Shown piece by piece: positions 51,849 through 60,700 of a DNA stretch of 64,000 nucleotides (positions are counted from its first letter, which is position 1; each line of letters starts with the position of its first letter). The notes beneath the pieces were generated by a model, which saw only the letters and a program-made list of their open reading frames with translations, ran no database searches and was not told the DNA's origin. Origin of the DNA: Spirochaetales bacterium (lineage in GTDB: Bacteria > Spirochaetota > Spirochaetia > Treponematales > UBA12059). The stretch covers positions 124,001 through 188,000 of the forward strand of contig JAFGJV010000004.1 of the NCBI GenBank assembly GCA_016928955.1. Reading direction: 5' to 3'. The position numbers and the translations under genes were made by a program.

Positions 51849-53237
51849 CTAGAAATCCGCCTGCTTGGGCGCCCTGGGGAACGGAATGACGTCACGGATG
51901 TTCTCCATGCCCGTAACGTAGCGCATCAGCCGCTCAAAGCCCAGGCCAAAGCCCGAATGCGGCGCCGAGCCGTAGCGCCTGAGGTCCAGGTACCACCAGT
52001 ACGACGCGGGGTCCAGATGCTTGTCCTTCATGGCGTCAAGGAGCACGTCATGACGGTACTCGCGCTCGGAACCGCCTATGATCTCGCCGATGCGCGGCAC
52101 GAGCACGTCCATGGCGCGTACGGTCTCGCCGTCGTCGTTGCGCCTCATATAGAAGGCCTTGAGGTCCCGCGGGTAATCGGTGACGATGAGCGGTCCCTTG
52201 ACCACGGTTTCCGTAAGGTAGCGCTCGTGCTCGGTCTGGAGGTCGCAGCCCCAGAAGGGCTTGAACTCAAAGTCGTCCTTACGGGCTTCCAGCTCCTTGA
52301 CGGCGTCCGTGTAGCTCATGTGGGCGAACGTGGACGACCGGACCGAGTCCAGCATGGCTATGAGGCCGGGCTGGATGCGCTTGTCGAAGAAGGCAAGATC
52401 ATCCCCGCAACGCTCGAGCGCCCAGGACAACAGGTGCTTGATGAAGGCCTCGGCCAGGTCCATGTTCTCCGGCAGTTCTGCAAAGGCCATCTCGGGCTCT
52501 ATCATCCAGAACTCCGACAGGTGCCGCGGCGTGTTGGAATTCTCGGCCCGGAAAGTCGGCCCGAAGGTATACACGCGGCCCAGGGCCATGCAGTACGTTT
52601 CCACGTTCAGCTGGCCGGACACGGATAGATACGCGCGCTTGCCGAAAAAGTCCTTGGTCCAGTCCACCGGCTCGCCGCGCTTGGCTATGGCGTCCAGGTC
52701 CAGCGTGGTCACCTGGAACATCTCACCGGCGCCCTCGCAGTCGCTGGCCGTGATGATGGGCGTGTGGACGTACTGGAAGCCGCGCTCCTGGAAGAAGCTG
52801 TGCACGGCGAACGCCATCTGGTTGCGTACCCTTGCCACCGCGCCAAAGCTGTTGGTGCGCGGTCGCAAATGGGCTATCTCCCGGAGGAACTCGAACGAAT
52901 GGGCTTTTTTCTGGAGCGGGTAGCTGTCGGCGGGGCTCGGACCGTACACGGTCAGGCCGCTGGCCTTGAGCTCCACGGGCTGGCCTGCCGCTGGGGACTC
53001 GACCAGGACGCCGGCCACAGCCACGGCCGCGCCGGTGGATACCTGCGCCAGGGAGGCGCGCGCTGCGTCGTCCAGAGAGGCGGCGTCGAACACGCACTGG
53101 AGACCGTTGAAGCAGGATCCGTCATTCAGCTCCACAAACACGGCGTTTTTGGTGTCCCTCCGGGTGCGTACCCAGCCTTTGGCCGTGATCGACGCGCCGG
53201 GTTTTGTGTCCCGGAGCACGCTTCTGATGTCCTGCAT
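51849..53237 (-). CDS. asnS: Asparaginyl-tRNA synthetase
   Basis: The protein is 462 aa. AAGGAG precedes ATG 53237. Anticodon-binding OB domain ([22 protein letters not shown]) then class II motifs: [21 protein letters not shown] (motif 2) and [15 protein letters not shown] (motif 3). Contains the AsnRS-specific [23 protein letters not shown] segment. It charges tRNA-Asn; no aspartyl-specific features seen. A 110-base leader is predicted. Confidence 0.96.
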   Translation of the reverse strand: MQDIRSVLRDTKPGASITAKGWVRTRRDTKNAVFVELNDGSCFNGLQCVFDAASLDDAARASLAQVSTGAAVAVAGVLVESPAAGQPVELKASGLTVYGPSPADSYPLQKKAHSFEFLREIAHLRPRTNSFGAVARVRNQMAFAVHSFFQERGFQYVHTPIITASDCEGAGEMFQVTTLDLDAIAKRGEPVDWTKDFFGKRAYLSVSGQLNVETYCMALGRVYTFGPTFRAENSNTPRHLSEFWMIEPEMAFAELPENMDLAEAFIKHLLSWALERCGDDLAFFDKRIQPGLIAMLDSVRSSTFAHMSYTDAVKELEARKDDFEFKPFWGCDLQTEHERYLTETVVKGPLIVTDYPRDLKAFYMRRNDDGETVRAMDVLVPRIGEIIGGSEREYRHDVLLDAMKDKHLDPASYWWYLDLRRYGSAPHSGFGLGFERLMRYVTGMENIRDVIPFPRAPKQADF

Positions 53238-53354
53238 ACGAGTCTCCTTGATCCGGTCCCTGGCGGCGCGGTTCAGTGACGAAGTGCCCTGCCGGAACGC
53301 GGTATCCTTGCGGATGTGTCCCAGGCAAGTATGACCCTGAAACACTCCACCACT

Positions 53355-53384
53355 TTCATAGCATTTTATCGGCTGAAAGGTCAA
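53355..53384 (-). promoter_or_regulatory. Promoter of asnS-dacA
   Basis: Minus strand: TTGACC (53384-53379), 18 bases, TATGAA (53360-53355). The predicted transcript has a leader of about 110 bases in which I see no T-box. Confidence 0.5.
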
Positions 53385-53508
53385 AGGGATGATAAGTACA
53401 CAGATCGGAAAAAAAAGAGTATCATAGAGCTACATATTGAGACGTGATGTGCGTGGCGCTTGCGAAATCTGCAAGCAACCGCGAGCAATCGCAAAGCCAA
53501 TTTCAGAA

Positions 53509-53617
53509 GGGAGCCTCTAAAAACTTCAGTTTTTAGAGGGTTACCTTAAAAAAATCTAGCGTTTTCGGCCGAAAACGCAGGGAACCTCTAATAACCATGG
53601 GGTTTTTAGAGGTTCCC
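53509..53617 (-). repeat. Hairpin-rich MITE-like repeat, copy B (intact ends)
   Basis: The 109-bp element has terminal inverted repeats GGGAGCCTCTAAAAAC and GGGAACCTCTAAAAAC (15 of 16 identical), a perfect 20-bp palindrome GCGTTTTCGGCCGAAAACGC (53560-53579) and two hairpins. AGAA flanks it on both sides (53505-53508 and 53618-53621), a likely 4-base target duplication. It is inverted relative to copy A at 19113-19218. It encodes no protein and sits in the asnS/TM2 divergent gap; 53385-53508 and 53622-53747 hold no gene. Confidence 0.85.
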
Positions 53618-53747
53618 AGAAGTAACAGACTTTTGGAATTGGCTCCATACAGAATGTAGAAAGGGTGCCGTCCGCGGAGGCAGCCTGGGAACGCAGGAAG
53701 CCGCGCCCGCACGGGGCGGCCGAAGACCAAGCATCGGAGTTGACGCA

Positions 53748-54248
53748 ATGTATTACAACGTATTTGTGGCCTATCTGCTCTTTTTTGTAGGCGGTGTTCT
53801 TGGCATACACCGTTTTTACCTCAGGAAGATACCCACCGGCATACTGTGGGCATGCAGCCTTGGTTTGGGCGGCCTGGGCCTTCTGTACGATTTCTTCACC
53901 CTGCCTGACCAGGTACGCAAAGCCAACGCCCTGCTTGCAGCGCAGGGAGGCCTGTTGCGGCCGGGTCCCGTGTACATCATCCAGAACGGCGCCGCAAAAC
54001 CAGAAGCGCCGGCCAAAAAAGAAAGCATAGAAAAAATCGCGCTGGGCATAGCGGCCCGGCACGGAGGGCTCGTAAGTCCCGGCGAGGTGGCCCTGGAAAG
54101 CGACTATACCAGCGACGCCGCCCGTTCCGCCCTGGAAAAAATGGCGGGCAAGGGCCTGTGCGAAATGCGCGTGAGGACGAGTGGCGTGATTGTGTTCAGG
54201 TTTCCTGAGTTTGACCGAGGAGAGGCAGGATTTGAGCCGGGTTTATGA
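53748..54248 (+). CDS. TM2-domain membrane protein with a possible winged-helix tail
   Basis: The protein is 166 aa. Residues 1-55 are a TM2 domain: two helices around GIHRFYLRKIPTGILW and GLGLLYDFF. The remaining 100 residues include IEKIALGIAARHGGLVSPGEVALESDYTSDAARSALEKMAGKG, which has the length and pattern of a winged helix. TM2 proteins are widespread and their function is not settled. GGAG sits 8 bases before ATG 53748. The tail may make it a membrane-bound regulator. Confidence 0.8.
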   Translation: MYYNVFVAYLLFFVGGVLGIHRFYLRKIPTGILWACSLGLGGLGLLYDFFTLPDQVRKANALLAAQGGLLRPGPVYIIQNGAAKPEAPAKKESIEKIALGIAARHGGLVSPGEVALESDYTSDAARSALEKMAGKGLCEMRVRTSGVIVFRFPEFDRGEAGFEPGL

Positions 54249-54349
54249 TAGGTTCCCGGCACAAGCGCCCGAGAAACGCAATCAAGCAGAGCCAGTTGAG
54301 CGTAGTAGGAAAGCGGGCCGCCCGTGGCTGGGGCACGGCGGCTCCCCTA

Positions 54350-54388
54350 ACAGGCTGTTGGAAAGCTGTGAGGTTTTCAGCAGCCTGT
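54350..54388 (+). other. Long imperfect hairpin after the TM2 gene
   Basis: ACAGGCTG (54350-54357) pairs with CAGCCTGT (54381-54388), and the stem continues inward to about 15 pairs with two G-U. No T-run follows, so it is a weak terminator or a small repeat unit. It lies just before the PC4-like gene. Confidence 0.5.
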
Positions 54389-54417
54389 AGATAAACCTGT
54401 GACGGACGGAGGCGGGC

Positions 54418-54648
54418 ATGGACAGACAGGGCGACGTTATCGAGTTCAGGATCGAGAAGCACCTTGCCGTGCTGGGCGAGGGCAAGGGCGGCTGGAAGAC
54501 GGAACTCAACCTGGTCAGCTGGAACAACCGGGAACCCAAATACGACCTCCGGGCTTGGGACCCCGAGCATAAGAAGATGGGCAAGGGCATAACCCTGAAC
54601 TCAATCGAAGCAACCCGCCTGCGTGACGCCCTGTCCGCCTGCCTGTAG
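54418..54648 (+). CDS. Small PC4/YdbC-like single-stranded DNA-binding protein
   Basis: The protein is 76 aa. GGAGG (54408-54412) precedes ATG 54418. Sequence such as VLGEGKGGWKTELNLVSWNN and KYDLRAWDPEHKKMGKGITL matches the YdbC family, which has the PC4/Whirly-related single-strand DNA-binding fold. Probable role in DNA replication, repair or transcription; the biological job is not known. It ends just before a strong hairpin. Confidence 0.85.
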   Translation: MDRQGDVIEFRIEKHLAVLGEGKGGWKTELNLVSWNNREPKYDLRAWDPEHKKMGKGITLNSIEATRLRDALSACL

Positions 54649-54654
54649 ACTCAA

Positions 54655-54690
54655 GGGAGCATCCAAAAACTGATGTTTTTGGATGCTCCT
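54655..54690. terminator. Bidirectional stem-loop between convergent genes, related to the hairpin repeat
   Basis: GGAGCATCCAAAAAC (54656-54670) pairs perfectly with GTTTTTGGATGCTCC (54675-54689), with loop TGAT. The arms mirror the GGGAGCCTCTAAAAAC arm of the repeat at 53509, with changes on both sides of the stem. It can end transcripts from both directions. Confidence 0.8.
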
Positions 54691-54694
54691 TCAG

Positions 54695-55606
54695 CTAGTT
54701 GTCGGCAAAGAGCAAACCGTACTCGCGCGGGCTCCCGGTTACGTGGGGGTGATAGTCTGCGTATTGGCCGTTGTCGTAATCGTCAGCAACCCACTGGTTC
54801 CACTGGATTTGTATATTGACGGCGGTGAAGGCAAAAAGCTCCGTGGTGGTGATGAGGCCGTCCCTGTCGGCGTCGGCGTAGCCGGGAGCTTGAAGCAGAA
54901 AGCCTGTGAAAATCCCGTGCGTGCTTGTTTCCCAGGAAAAATCCCCGGCGCCGGCGGCGGACAGGACTATATAGTCGCCGTAGCTCGCACTTGCCGCATA
55001 CGCGGCTATGGCGTCCCCGGTGGCGGGTAACTGCCAGGTGTACATGATGGAGCCGTCCGGGGTCTCGTTGGGGCCAAAGAGGGGCGGCACGCCGTCCGTG
55101 GTCGCTCCTTCCATAACAAAGCCTCCCGAGTGGCAACTGTCCAGGATCACCACCACGTGCTTAAGGCCGGCGGCCTCAAAGGCTGAGAAGAGCTCTGCTG
55201 GGTAGAAAGCCTCCAACAAGTCCAAAGAACCTCCGGTGGTAATCGAACCCCGCGGAAGTATGTACGTCGTTCCGTCGAAATCGTAAGTTCCATGCCCGGA
55301 ATAGTAGAACACGACCAGCCCATCGAAACCGGCCATGCTCGAAATATCAGCCAGAATGGCGGATTTCGTGGCATCTGCATCGGTTCTCAGGGTTGTGAGC
55401 CAGCCTTGTGTGCCAAGCATGGCGGCCATATCCTCGGCGTCGTTATCAGCTAAAGATAGATTTGGATAGGAACCTTCAGGCAAGCTGTCATCGTAGATGG
55501 ACACCCCATATAGCAACGCCACGCGGGCAGGCGCTTCGGGGATGGCGCAAGATGATAAGGCAAGAGCTAGGAGCACGGCCAGCGCTCGGCTATGTGAACG
55601 CTTCAT
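54695..55606 (-). CDS. Caspase-like (peptidase C14) lipoprotein
   Basis: The protein is 303 aa. GGAGG precedes ATG 55606. A lipoprotein signal ends at SSC (Cys20). The caspase fold has ARVALLYGVSIYDD, VVFYYSGHGTYDF with His105, and VVVILDSCHSGG with nucleophile Cys158, followed by YGDYIVLSAAGAGD and the final HVTGSPREYGLLF. Catalytic dyad is intact. Being a lipoprotein, it acts at the envelope, unlike most bacterial metacaspases. Its ATG overlaps the stop of the barrel-like gene upstream, so they are an operon. Confidence 0.88.
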   Translation of the reverse strand: MKRSHSRALAVLLALALSSCAIPEAPARVALLYGVSIYDDSLPEGSYPNLSLADNDAEDMAAMLGTQGWLTTLRTDADATKSAILADISSMAGFDGLVVFYYSGHGTYDFDGTTYILPRGSITTGGSLDLLEAFYPAELFSAFEAAGLKHVVVILDSCHSGGFVMEGATTDGVPPLFGPNETPDGSIMYTWQLPATGDAIAAYAASASYGDYIVLSAAGAGDFSWETSTHGIFTGFLLQAPGYADADRDGLITTTELFAFTAVNIQIQWNQWVADDYDNGQYADYHPHVTGSPREYGLLFADN

Positions 55607-56163
55607 GTGTTTCCTCCACCGGTAGTCCACGACACCGTGAACACGGCTTCAAAGCCTGCCGTAAAAGCGTCCGCCCTGAAATACAAAGGCAGGGACAGGC
55701 CTGCGTCCAGGGTCCAGCCAGAACCCAACCTGAAGGCGGGATAGTCGATGTCAAAGGACAGGCGCGGGTAATAGAAAAACGAGTACGAAAGGTCGTAGCG
55801 GGCCACAAAACCGCCCAGGGACAGGCCAAACCGGATACCCCCAAGGTCAGTCGGCTGGAACGACGCGCCCAGCGACAAGCCCAGCGAGGCAAAGCCCCGG
55901 TAGCGGTACCACGCGTCTGAGTAGGCGGACGGGGCCGCCCATGAGTAGCTTAGTGCCAGGTCCATGGACCAGGGCTGCCACAGCGACAGGCTCAGGGAAC
56001 CGCCCACGGTTGCATGGTTCAAGGTGTCGTATCCCGGTTCCGATGTTGCGAGCACGCCCGTATCCAGGCCGATAGACAGCCTGGCCGGCATGTCGCCGGC
56101 AAAGCCCGGGCTGAGAAAGACGAGGGTGGTTATGCAGGCTAAAAGCTGTCGGGTGGTACGCAT
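55603..56163 (-). CDS. Exported barrel-like protein, operon partner of the caspase-like lipoprotein
   Basis: The protein is 186 aa. ATG 56163 starts a good signal peptide (MRTTRQLLACITTLVFLSPG); ATG 56178 is an alternative. The mature part has regular amphipathic strands (SLSLSLWQPWSMDLALSY, GFASLGLSLGASFQP, FTAGFEAVFTVSW), as in an outer-membrane beta-barrel. No family recognised. Coupled to the caspase-like gene by ATGA overlap. Confidence 0.75.
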   Translation of the reverse strand: MRTTRQLLACITTLVFLSPGFAGDMPARLSIGLDTGVLATSEPGYDTLNHATVGGSLSLSLWQPWSMDLALSYSWAAPSAYSDAWYRYRGFASLGLSLGASFQPTDLGGIRFGLSLGGFVARYDLSYSFFYYPRLSFDIDYPAFRLGSGWTLDAGLSLPLYFRADAFTAGFEAVFTVSWTTGGGNT

Positions 56164-56252
56164 GTTGGCCTTCAACATGCCCCGGTTTTGAGCTAAAATC
56201 AAGCGAAAAGCGACGCGTTAGCGGACGGCGGCAACTTAAGGGGTGTACGGCG

Positions 56253-56624
56253 ATGGGAAGAAGTGCTCTGGTGATGGTTCTGGCGGGTATGTGCGCCGTT
56301 ATCATGGCGTCGTGTGCAGAAAGAGCGCCCGACCTTCGGCTGGAAACCACGCCGCTGATATCGGGCGGGCTTGGCTGGGTCGTGGTGGACATAGCGTACG
56401 CGCGTCTAGGAGCTGAGCCTTCATTTGAGGCCGCGGATTCAGGATACGCCCGCAGGGGCGACGTGCTCAGGATAGAGGGCAGGGACGTGGTCCACGGGGA
56501 TTCGGACCAGGGGCTGTGGTACCGCGTGGAAACGCCCGGCGGATCGGGTTGGGTCCACTGGTCGCAGGTCAGCGTGTACCAGTCACGCGAGCTTGCAGAA
56601 AAGGCAGCGGAGAGCCGCCCATGA
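56253..56624 (+). CDS. Lipoprotein with an SH3-like domain
   Basis: The protein is 123 aa. AAGGGG precedes ATG 56253. Lipobox IMASC at Cys21. The rest looks like an SH3b-type domain: YARRGDVLRIEGRD, GLWYRVETPGGSGWVHWSQV. SH3b domains often bind peptidoglycan peptides. Its last codons overlap the DUF445 start as ATGA, so it is probably co-translated with it. Confidence 0.8.
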   Translation: MGRSALVMVLAGMCAVIMASCAERAPDLRLETTPLISGGLGWVVVDIAYARLGAEPSFEAADSGYARRGDVLRIEGRDVVHGDSDQGLWYRVETPGGSGWVHWSQVSVYQSRELAEKAAESRP

Positions 56625-58177
56625 ACGAGTACGCGTGGCTTCGTTTCGTCCTTCCTCCCCTGATTGGCGCGGTCATAGGGCTCTTTACCAACTGGCTGGC
56701 CATCAAGATGCTGTTCAGGCCCCTGAAAGCCTACCGCGTGCTGGGCGTGCGCGTTCCCTTTACACCTGGCATTCTGCCCCGCGAGCGCGAAGGCATAGCA
56801 AAGTCGCTTGGCGACACCGTGTCCAAAGACCTGCTCACCGAGGAAGTGGTTGGATCGCGTCTTCGATCCCAGGAATTCAAGCATGGTCTTGAGAGCGCCC
56901 TGTGTCAGGCCGGCACGCATCTTTTGGACGCGCGGCCAGAGCAGCTGGGCGAGGGCTTCAGCCCAGAGCTTGGCTCAGCCCTCAAGGATGCGGGCCACAC
57001 GCTTCTGGGGTCGATCACCGGCTCGGATGCCTTCAGGATGGCCACGGACGCGGCGCTAGCCGTGGCTATTAGGGAACTTGGCCCCTTGAGCCTGGGCGAC
57101 CTGGCCAAGACCCCGGGAAAGCTTCCGGCCGCCGTCGGTATGCGGCCCGAATTCAAGGACGCCCTGTCCAAGGCAGTGGCAAACGCCCTTATGGCCTGCC
57201 TGGACGCCGCGCGGGCAAACGGCGGCTCCCTGTCTGCCATACTGCCAAAGGTTGCCTTGGTGTCACTGTCAGCAAAGGCGGCCAATGCGTCCTATCCGGC
57301 TTTGAGCCATGCCATAGCCGGCGTGCTCACCGATCCAGCCATCAGGACAAACCTGGAGAAGGCTGGCGCCCGCCTGGTCAGGTCCACCCTGGAGCGCTTT
57401 TCAGCCTTCCAGCGCTTCTTCATCACCCTGGGACGCTATGACGAGGCCATCCTTGAGAAAATGCCAGAGACCATAGCCGATTTTACCAGCGCGGTACAGG
57501 GAATCCTGGATGACGAGTCCACACGGAAGGCGGCGGTCAGCCATGTGGCGGCGGCCGTGGAAGGCATCCTGGACAAGCCCCTGGACCAGTGGAAGGCTTT
57601 TTCCAGCCCGGAAGCTCTTGCCCAAAGCGCGGCCAAGCTCCAAGCCATGATCCGCTCCGCGCTGGACACCCCTCCGCCCCCGGCCAGCCCGTTTAAAGCC
57701 GTCCTGGGCTGCGTGCGCGTGGACACGGTGCTTGGGGCGTTCCCCGGCATACAGGAAGCCCTCAGCCGGTCTGCGGCCGCCTGGCTGGCATCCGTGCTTG
57801 CCCCCGGGGACGACGCCGCGCCCGCGGCCAAGGTGCTGTCTTCCATCGCGGCGTCGTTCGCGGATGCTTTTGCCCGGGGGGCCAGCGGCCACTCGCTGGC
57901 CGAGCTGTCGGGACTGGACGATGCCTGGGTGAGGAGGGTGGCGGGAGCGGCCTCAGGAGGCTTGGCAGATCTGGCCGCGCGGGAAAGCGGCGCCATACTC
58001 AAGTCGCTGGACGTGCGGAATGTGGTCGTCAACAAGGTCAATTCCCTCGAACTCATAGAGGTGGAGCGCATGCTCCTGCGGGTTATCGACCGCGAGCTCA
58101 GGGCTGTCACCTGGTTCGGCGGCGTGCTGGGTCTCCTCATAGGGGGGTCGCAGAGCCTTGTAGCCCTGTTCTGGTGA
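56621..58177 (+). CDS. DUF445 family membrane protein
   Basis: The protein is 518 aa. An N-terminal membrane helix (FVLPPLIGAVIGLFTNWLAIKML) with the DUF445 signature TNWLAIKMLFRP and VPFTPGILPRER is followed by a long helical body, and a second membrane helix closes the C-terminus (TWFGGVLGLLIGGSQSLVALF). Function unknown; it often co-occurs with envelope genes. The start overlaps the SH3 lipoprotein stop. Confidence 0.88.
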   Translation: MNEYAWLRFVLPPLIGAVIGLFTNWLAIKMLFRPLKAYRVLGVRVPFTPGILPREREGIAKSLGDTVSKDLLTEEVVGSRLRSQEFKHGLESALCQAGTHLLDARPEQLGEGFSPELGSALKDAGHTLLGSITGSDAFRMATDAALAVAIRELGPLSLGDLAKTPGKLPAAVGMRPEFKDALSKAVANALMACLDAARANGGSLSAILPKVALVSLSAKAANASYPALSHAIAGVLTDPAIRTNLEKAGARLVRSTLERFSAFQRFFITLGRYDEAILEKMPETIADFTSAVQGILDDESTRKAAVSHVAAAVEGILDKPLDQWKAFSSPEALAQSAAKLQAMIRSALDTPPPPASPFKAVLGCVRVDTVLGAFPGIQEALSRSAAAWLASVLAPGDDAAPAAKVLSSIAASFADAFARGASGHSLAELSGLDDAWVRRVAGAASGGLADLAARESGAILKSLDVRNVVVNKVNSLELIEVERMLLRVIDRELRAVTWFGGVLGLLIGGSQSLVALFW

Positions 58178-58301
58178 AAACGCCTGGCGCTGAGCTCCGA
58201 AGGCAGGAGGGACCAAAGGATGGCTTTCCGCTATGGCGAACCGGTACAGGATTCACTATACTGGCTCGTGGGCCCGGGCCGCAGCCCGGAGCGGGGCGGT
58301 G

Positions 58302-59330
58302 ATGGAAAATCCAGCGCGTATATTGATAGTAGACGATGATAAAACAAATCTAGACGCAGCCAGGGCCTCGTGCGGCTCCGATATCGAGTTTCGCCTGGCG
58401 ACCCTGTCCCGGGACGCCATGGAGGAACTTGAAGGATGGAATCCTGCCATCGTGTTCCTTGCCCTGGATCTTCCTGACGATCCACGCAGGGAATTGTGCT
58501 CGCGAATGCGCGCTGCCCGCGCTCGCATGCCCCTCCAGATAGTACTCATGTCCGCCACCGAGCACGCGGAGTCGCTGGACTCCATCCTGTGCACGGGCGC
58601 CGACGATTTCATCCGCACGCCCTTTGAGGGACTGGAATTCGCGCTCAGGCTTAAAGCCGCCACCATGCGACTTGCCGCCCAGGAGCAGTTGGTAGCCGAG
58701 CGGGAGTTTTACAGGCAGGCGGTCAGACAGGAAGAGGAGCTGTCCAGCAAGCTGTTGGACAAGCAAATGAACCTGAGGGAAACCCTTGCAGTCTTTACGC
58801 AGAAAAAGCGCGTCGTGGACACGGAGGACAAACGGCTGGCCGCGGACGCTCGCTACGACGTGCTGACCGGCCTTTTGTCCCGCCAGAGCCTTGCCTCGCG
58901 CATAGAGCTCGAGGTGCGGCGCGCCGGGACCGAGGACCATCCTCTGTGCGGCATCATGGTCGACCTAGACCGCTTCAAGTCAGTAAACGACGACTATGGC
59001 ACCCTGGCGGGCGACGAGACCCTGCGTTCAGTGGGCGAGGCCGTCCGCGCGAGCCTCCGGAAAGGCGACTACGCCGGCCGATTTGGCGGGGAGGAATTCT
59101 TTGCCATACTGCCGGGAGCCAGGCTTGACGTGGCCCTTACCGTGGCTGAACGCATACGCTCGCGCGTGGAGGCGGGCAAGATACGGCATGAGGGCAAAAC
59201 CTTCCAGGTGACCGTATCCCTGGGCGTGGCCGAACTCAAACCGCGGGAAGTGCCCGGTGAGTGGGTGGCACGGGCGGACTCGGCCATGTACCGGTCAAAA
59301 CAGCTTGGCCGCAACCGCGTGGAAGCCTGA
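58302..59330 (+). CDS. Response regulator-like diguanylate cyclase
   Basis: The protein is 342 aa. GGAG lies before ATG 58302. Receiver domain: ILIVDDDKTN, Asp56 (ALDLPDD) as the phosphoacceptor, but the usual switch Lys is changed (DDFIRTPFE). A coiled linker leads to a GGDEF domain with active-site GGEEF and an RxxD inhibitory site (RKGD, five residues before it). It should make cyclic-di-GMP with product inhibition. A TATACT box (58256-58261) may be its -10. Confidence 0.92.
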   Translation: MENPARILIVDDDKTNLDAARASCGSDIEFRLATLSRDAMEELEGWNPAIVFLALDLPDDPRRELCSRMRAARARMPLQIVLMSATEHAESLDSILCTGADDFIRTPFEGLEFALRLKAATMRLAAQEQLVAEREFYRQAVRQEEELSSKLLDKQMNLRETLAVFTQKKRVVDTEDKRLAADARYDVLTGLLSRQSLASRIELEVRRAGTEDHPLCGIMVDLDRFKSVNDDYGTLAGDETLRSVGEAVRASLRKGDYAGRFGGEEFFAILPGARLDVALTVAERIRSRVEAGKIRHEGKTFQVTVSLGVAELKPREVPGEWVARADSAMYRSKQLGRNRVEA

Positions 59331-59361
59331 CCGACCATCCAGCGGGTAGGCAGCCCGTCCA

Positions 59362-60681
59362 TCATCGTTCCTTGAGTACCATGGCAGCCTCCGCGCAGAG
59401 ATAGAAGGAACCGGTGACCAGGAGGGGAAGCCCTTCCTGAACAGCAGTATCCATGGCGGCTTGCACGGCCTGCCGCGTGTCCTCCATGGCGCGTACAGAA
59501 TATCCGCGCTCCTCAAAGGCCTTCGTTATTCTCGGAAGGTCGCTTTCCTTGAACGTGCCCGGTTTCGTTACGACCACCATGGATGCCACCTCCGACAGGG
59601 CATCGGCCATGGCTTCGGGGTTCTTGTCCTTGGCGCAGCCAAAGAGGAGTACGGCGCGGCCGCCGAACACGGTCTTAAAATCCGATGCGCAGGCGGCCAC
59701 GGAGTCAGGGGTATGGGCTCCGTCAAGGATGACGTCCGGCGTGCCGCGCATGATTTCAAAGCGGGCGCTGAGGCGGGCTTCAGCGAGCCCGCGCCTAATG
59801 GTATCGTCGTCCACGCCCAGGCCCCGGGCGCACAGTGCGGCCACGGCTGCGTTCCTGGCCTGCACGGTCCCCACCAACGGCGTTCTCAGGCGGAGCCCCG
59901 ACCACGAAGCGTCTTTGGGGCTGAGGGTAAACTCGGTGCCGTCCGGACTCAGGCGCAGGTCGGTGATGCTAATCTCGTCGTCAAGCACATGGACGGGCGC
60001 GTCCAGGCCGCGGGCCGTGGACCGTATGACGTCCAGGGCGTCAGGACGCAGGGCGCTCACATATACAGGAATTCCTGGTTTTATGATGCCGGCCTTCTCG
60101 GACGCGATCTTCGGTATGGTGTCGCCCAGGATTTCCGTATGCTCAAGCTCTATGGGCGTAATGACGCAGGCCTCGGGCTGAATGACGTTGGTCGAGTCCA
60201 GCCTGCCTCCGAGTCCGACCTCGATGACGGCACGGCCGCAGCCCGCCCGCCTGAACGACAGGAAGGCCAGCAGGGTAAGAAGCTCGAAATACGTGGGCGA
60301 GTCGCCACCCGGGTAGTCCGACGGAACGCGGCTCTCTATGCCGGACGCCAGCTCTGTGGCGGCGGGCAGAAGGACGTCATCCCGAACCGGTGCTCCCGCT
60401 ATTCCTATTCGTTCGGTGAAGGACAGAAGATGGGGAGAGGTATACAGCCCGACGGGAGGATCGTGGCGTTGCAGGATGGCCGCCAGCATGGTGGCCGTGG
60501 ACCCCTTGCCTTTGGATCCGGCCACGTGGACAAGGCGCATGCCTGAGTCCGGGCGCCCGAAAAGGTCGCGGAGCTGGCGCATGCGGTCCAGGCGGTAGGC
60601 CACCGGGTCAAGCTTGCGCTCCATGTTCAGAAAACCGTTCAGGTATGCGTACACGTCATCAGAATTCCGGAACCGCCCCAT
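59362..60681 (-). CDS. folC: Folylpolyglutamate synthase / dihydrofolate synthase
   Basis: The protein is 439 aa. AAAGGA precedes ATG 60681. MurC-F/FolC fold with GSKGKGST (55-62), LYTSPHLLSFTERI, GLGGRLDSTN, SLEHTEILGDT-like ELEHTEILGDTIPKIASEKAGI, and VILDGAHTPDSV. It adds glutamate to folates. It lies 19 bases after the RimK-like gene, so likely in an operon with it. Confidence 0.94.
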   Translation of the reverse strand: MGRFRNSDDVYAYLNGFLNMERKLDPVAYRLDRMRQLRDLFGRPDSGMRLVHVAGSKGKGSTATMLAAILQRHDPPVGLYTSPHLLSFTERIGIAGAPVRDDVLLPAATELASGIESRVPSDYPGGDSPTYFELLTLLAFLSFRRAGCGRAVIEVGLGGRLDSTNVIQPEACVITPIELEHTEILGDTIPKIASEKAGIIKPGIPVYVSALRPDALDVIRSTARGLDAPVHVLDDEISITDLRLSPDGTEFTLSPKDASWSGLRLRTPLVGTVQARNAAVAALCARGLGVDDDTIRRGLAEARLSARFEIMRGTPDVILDGAHTPDSVAACASDFKTVFGGRAVLLFGCAKDKNPEAMADALSEVASMVVVTKPGTFKESDLPRITKAFEERGYSVRAMEDTRQAVQAAMDTAVQEGLPLLVTGSFYLCAEAAMVLKER

Positions 60682-60700
60682 ACCGAGTCCTTTCACGAAT

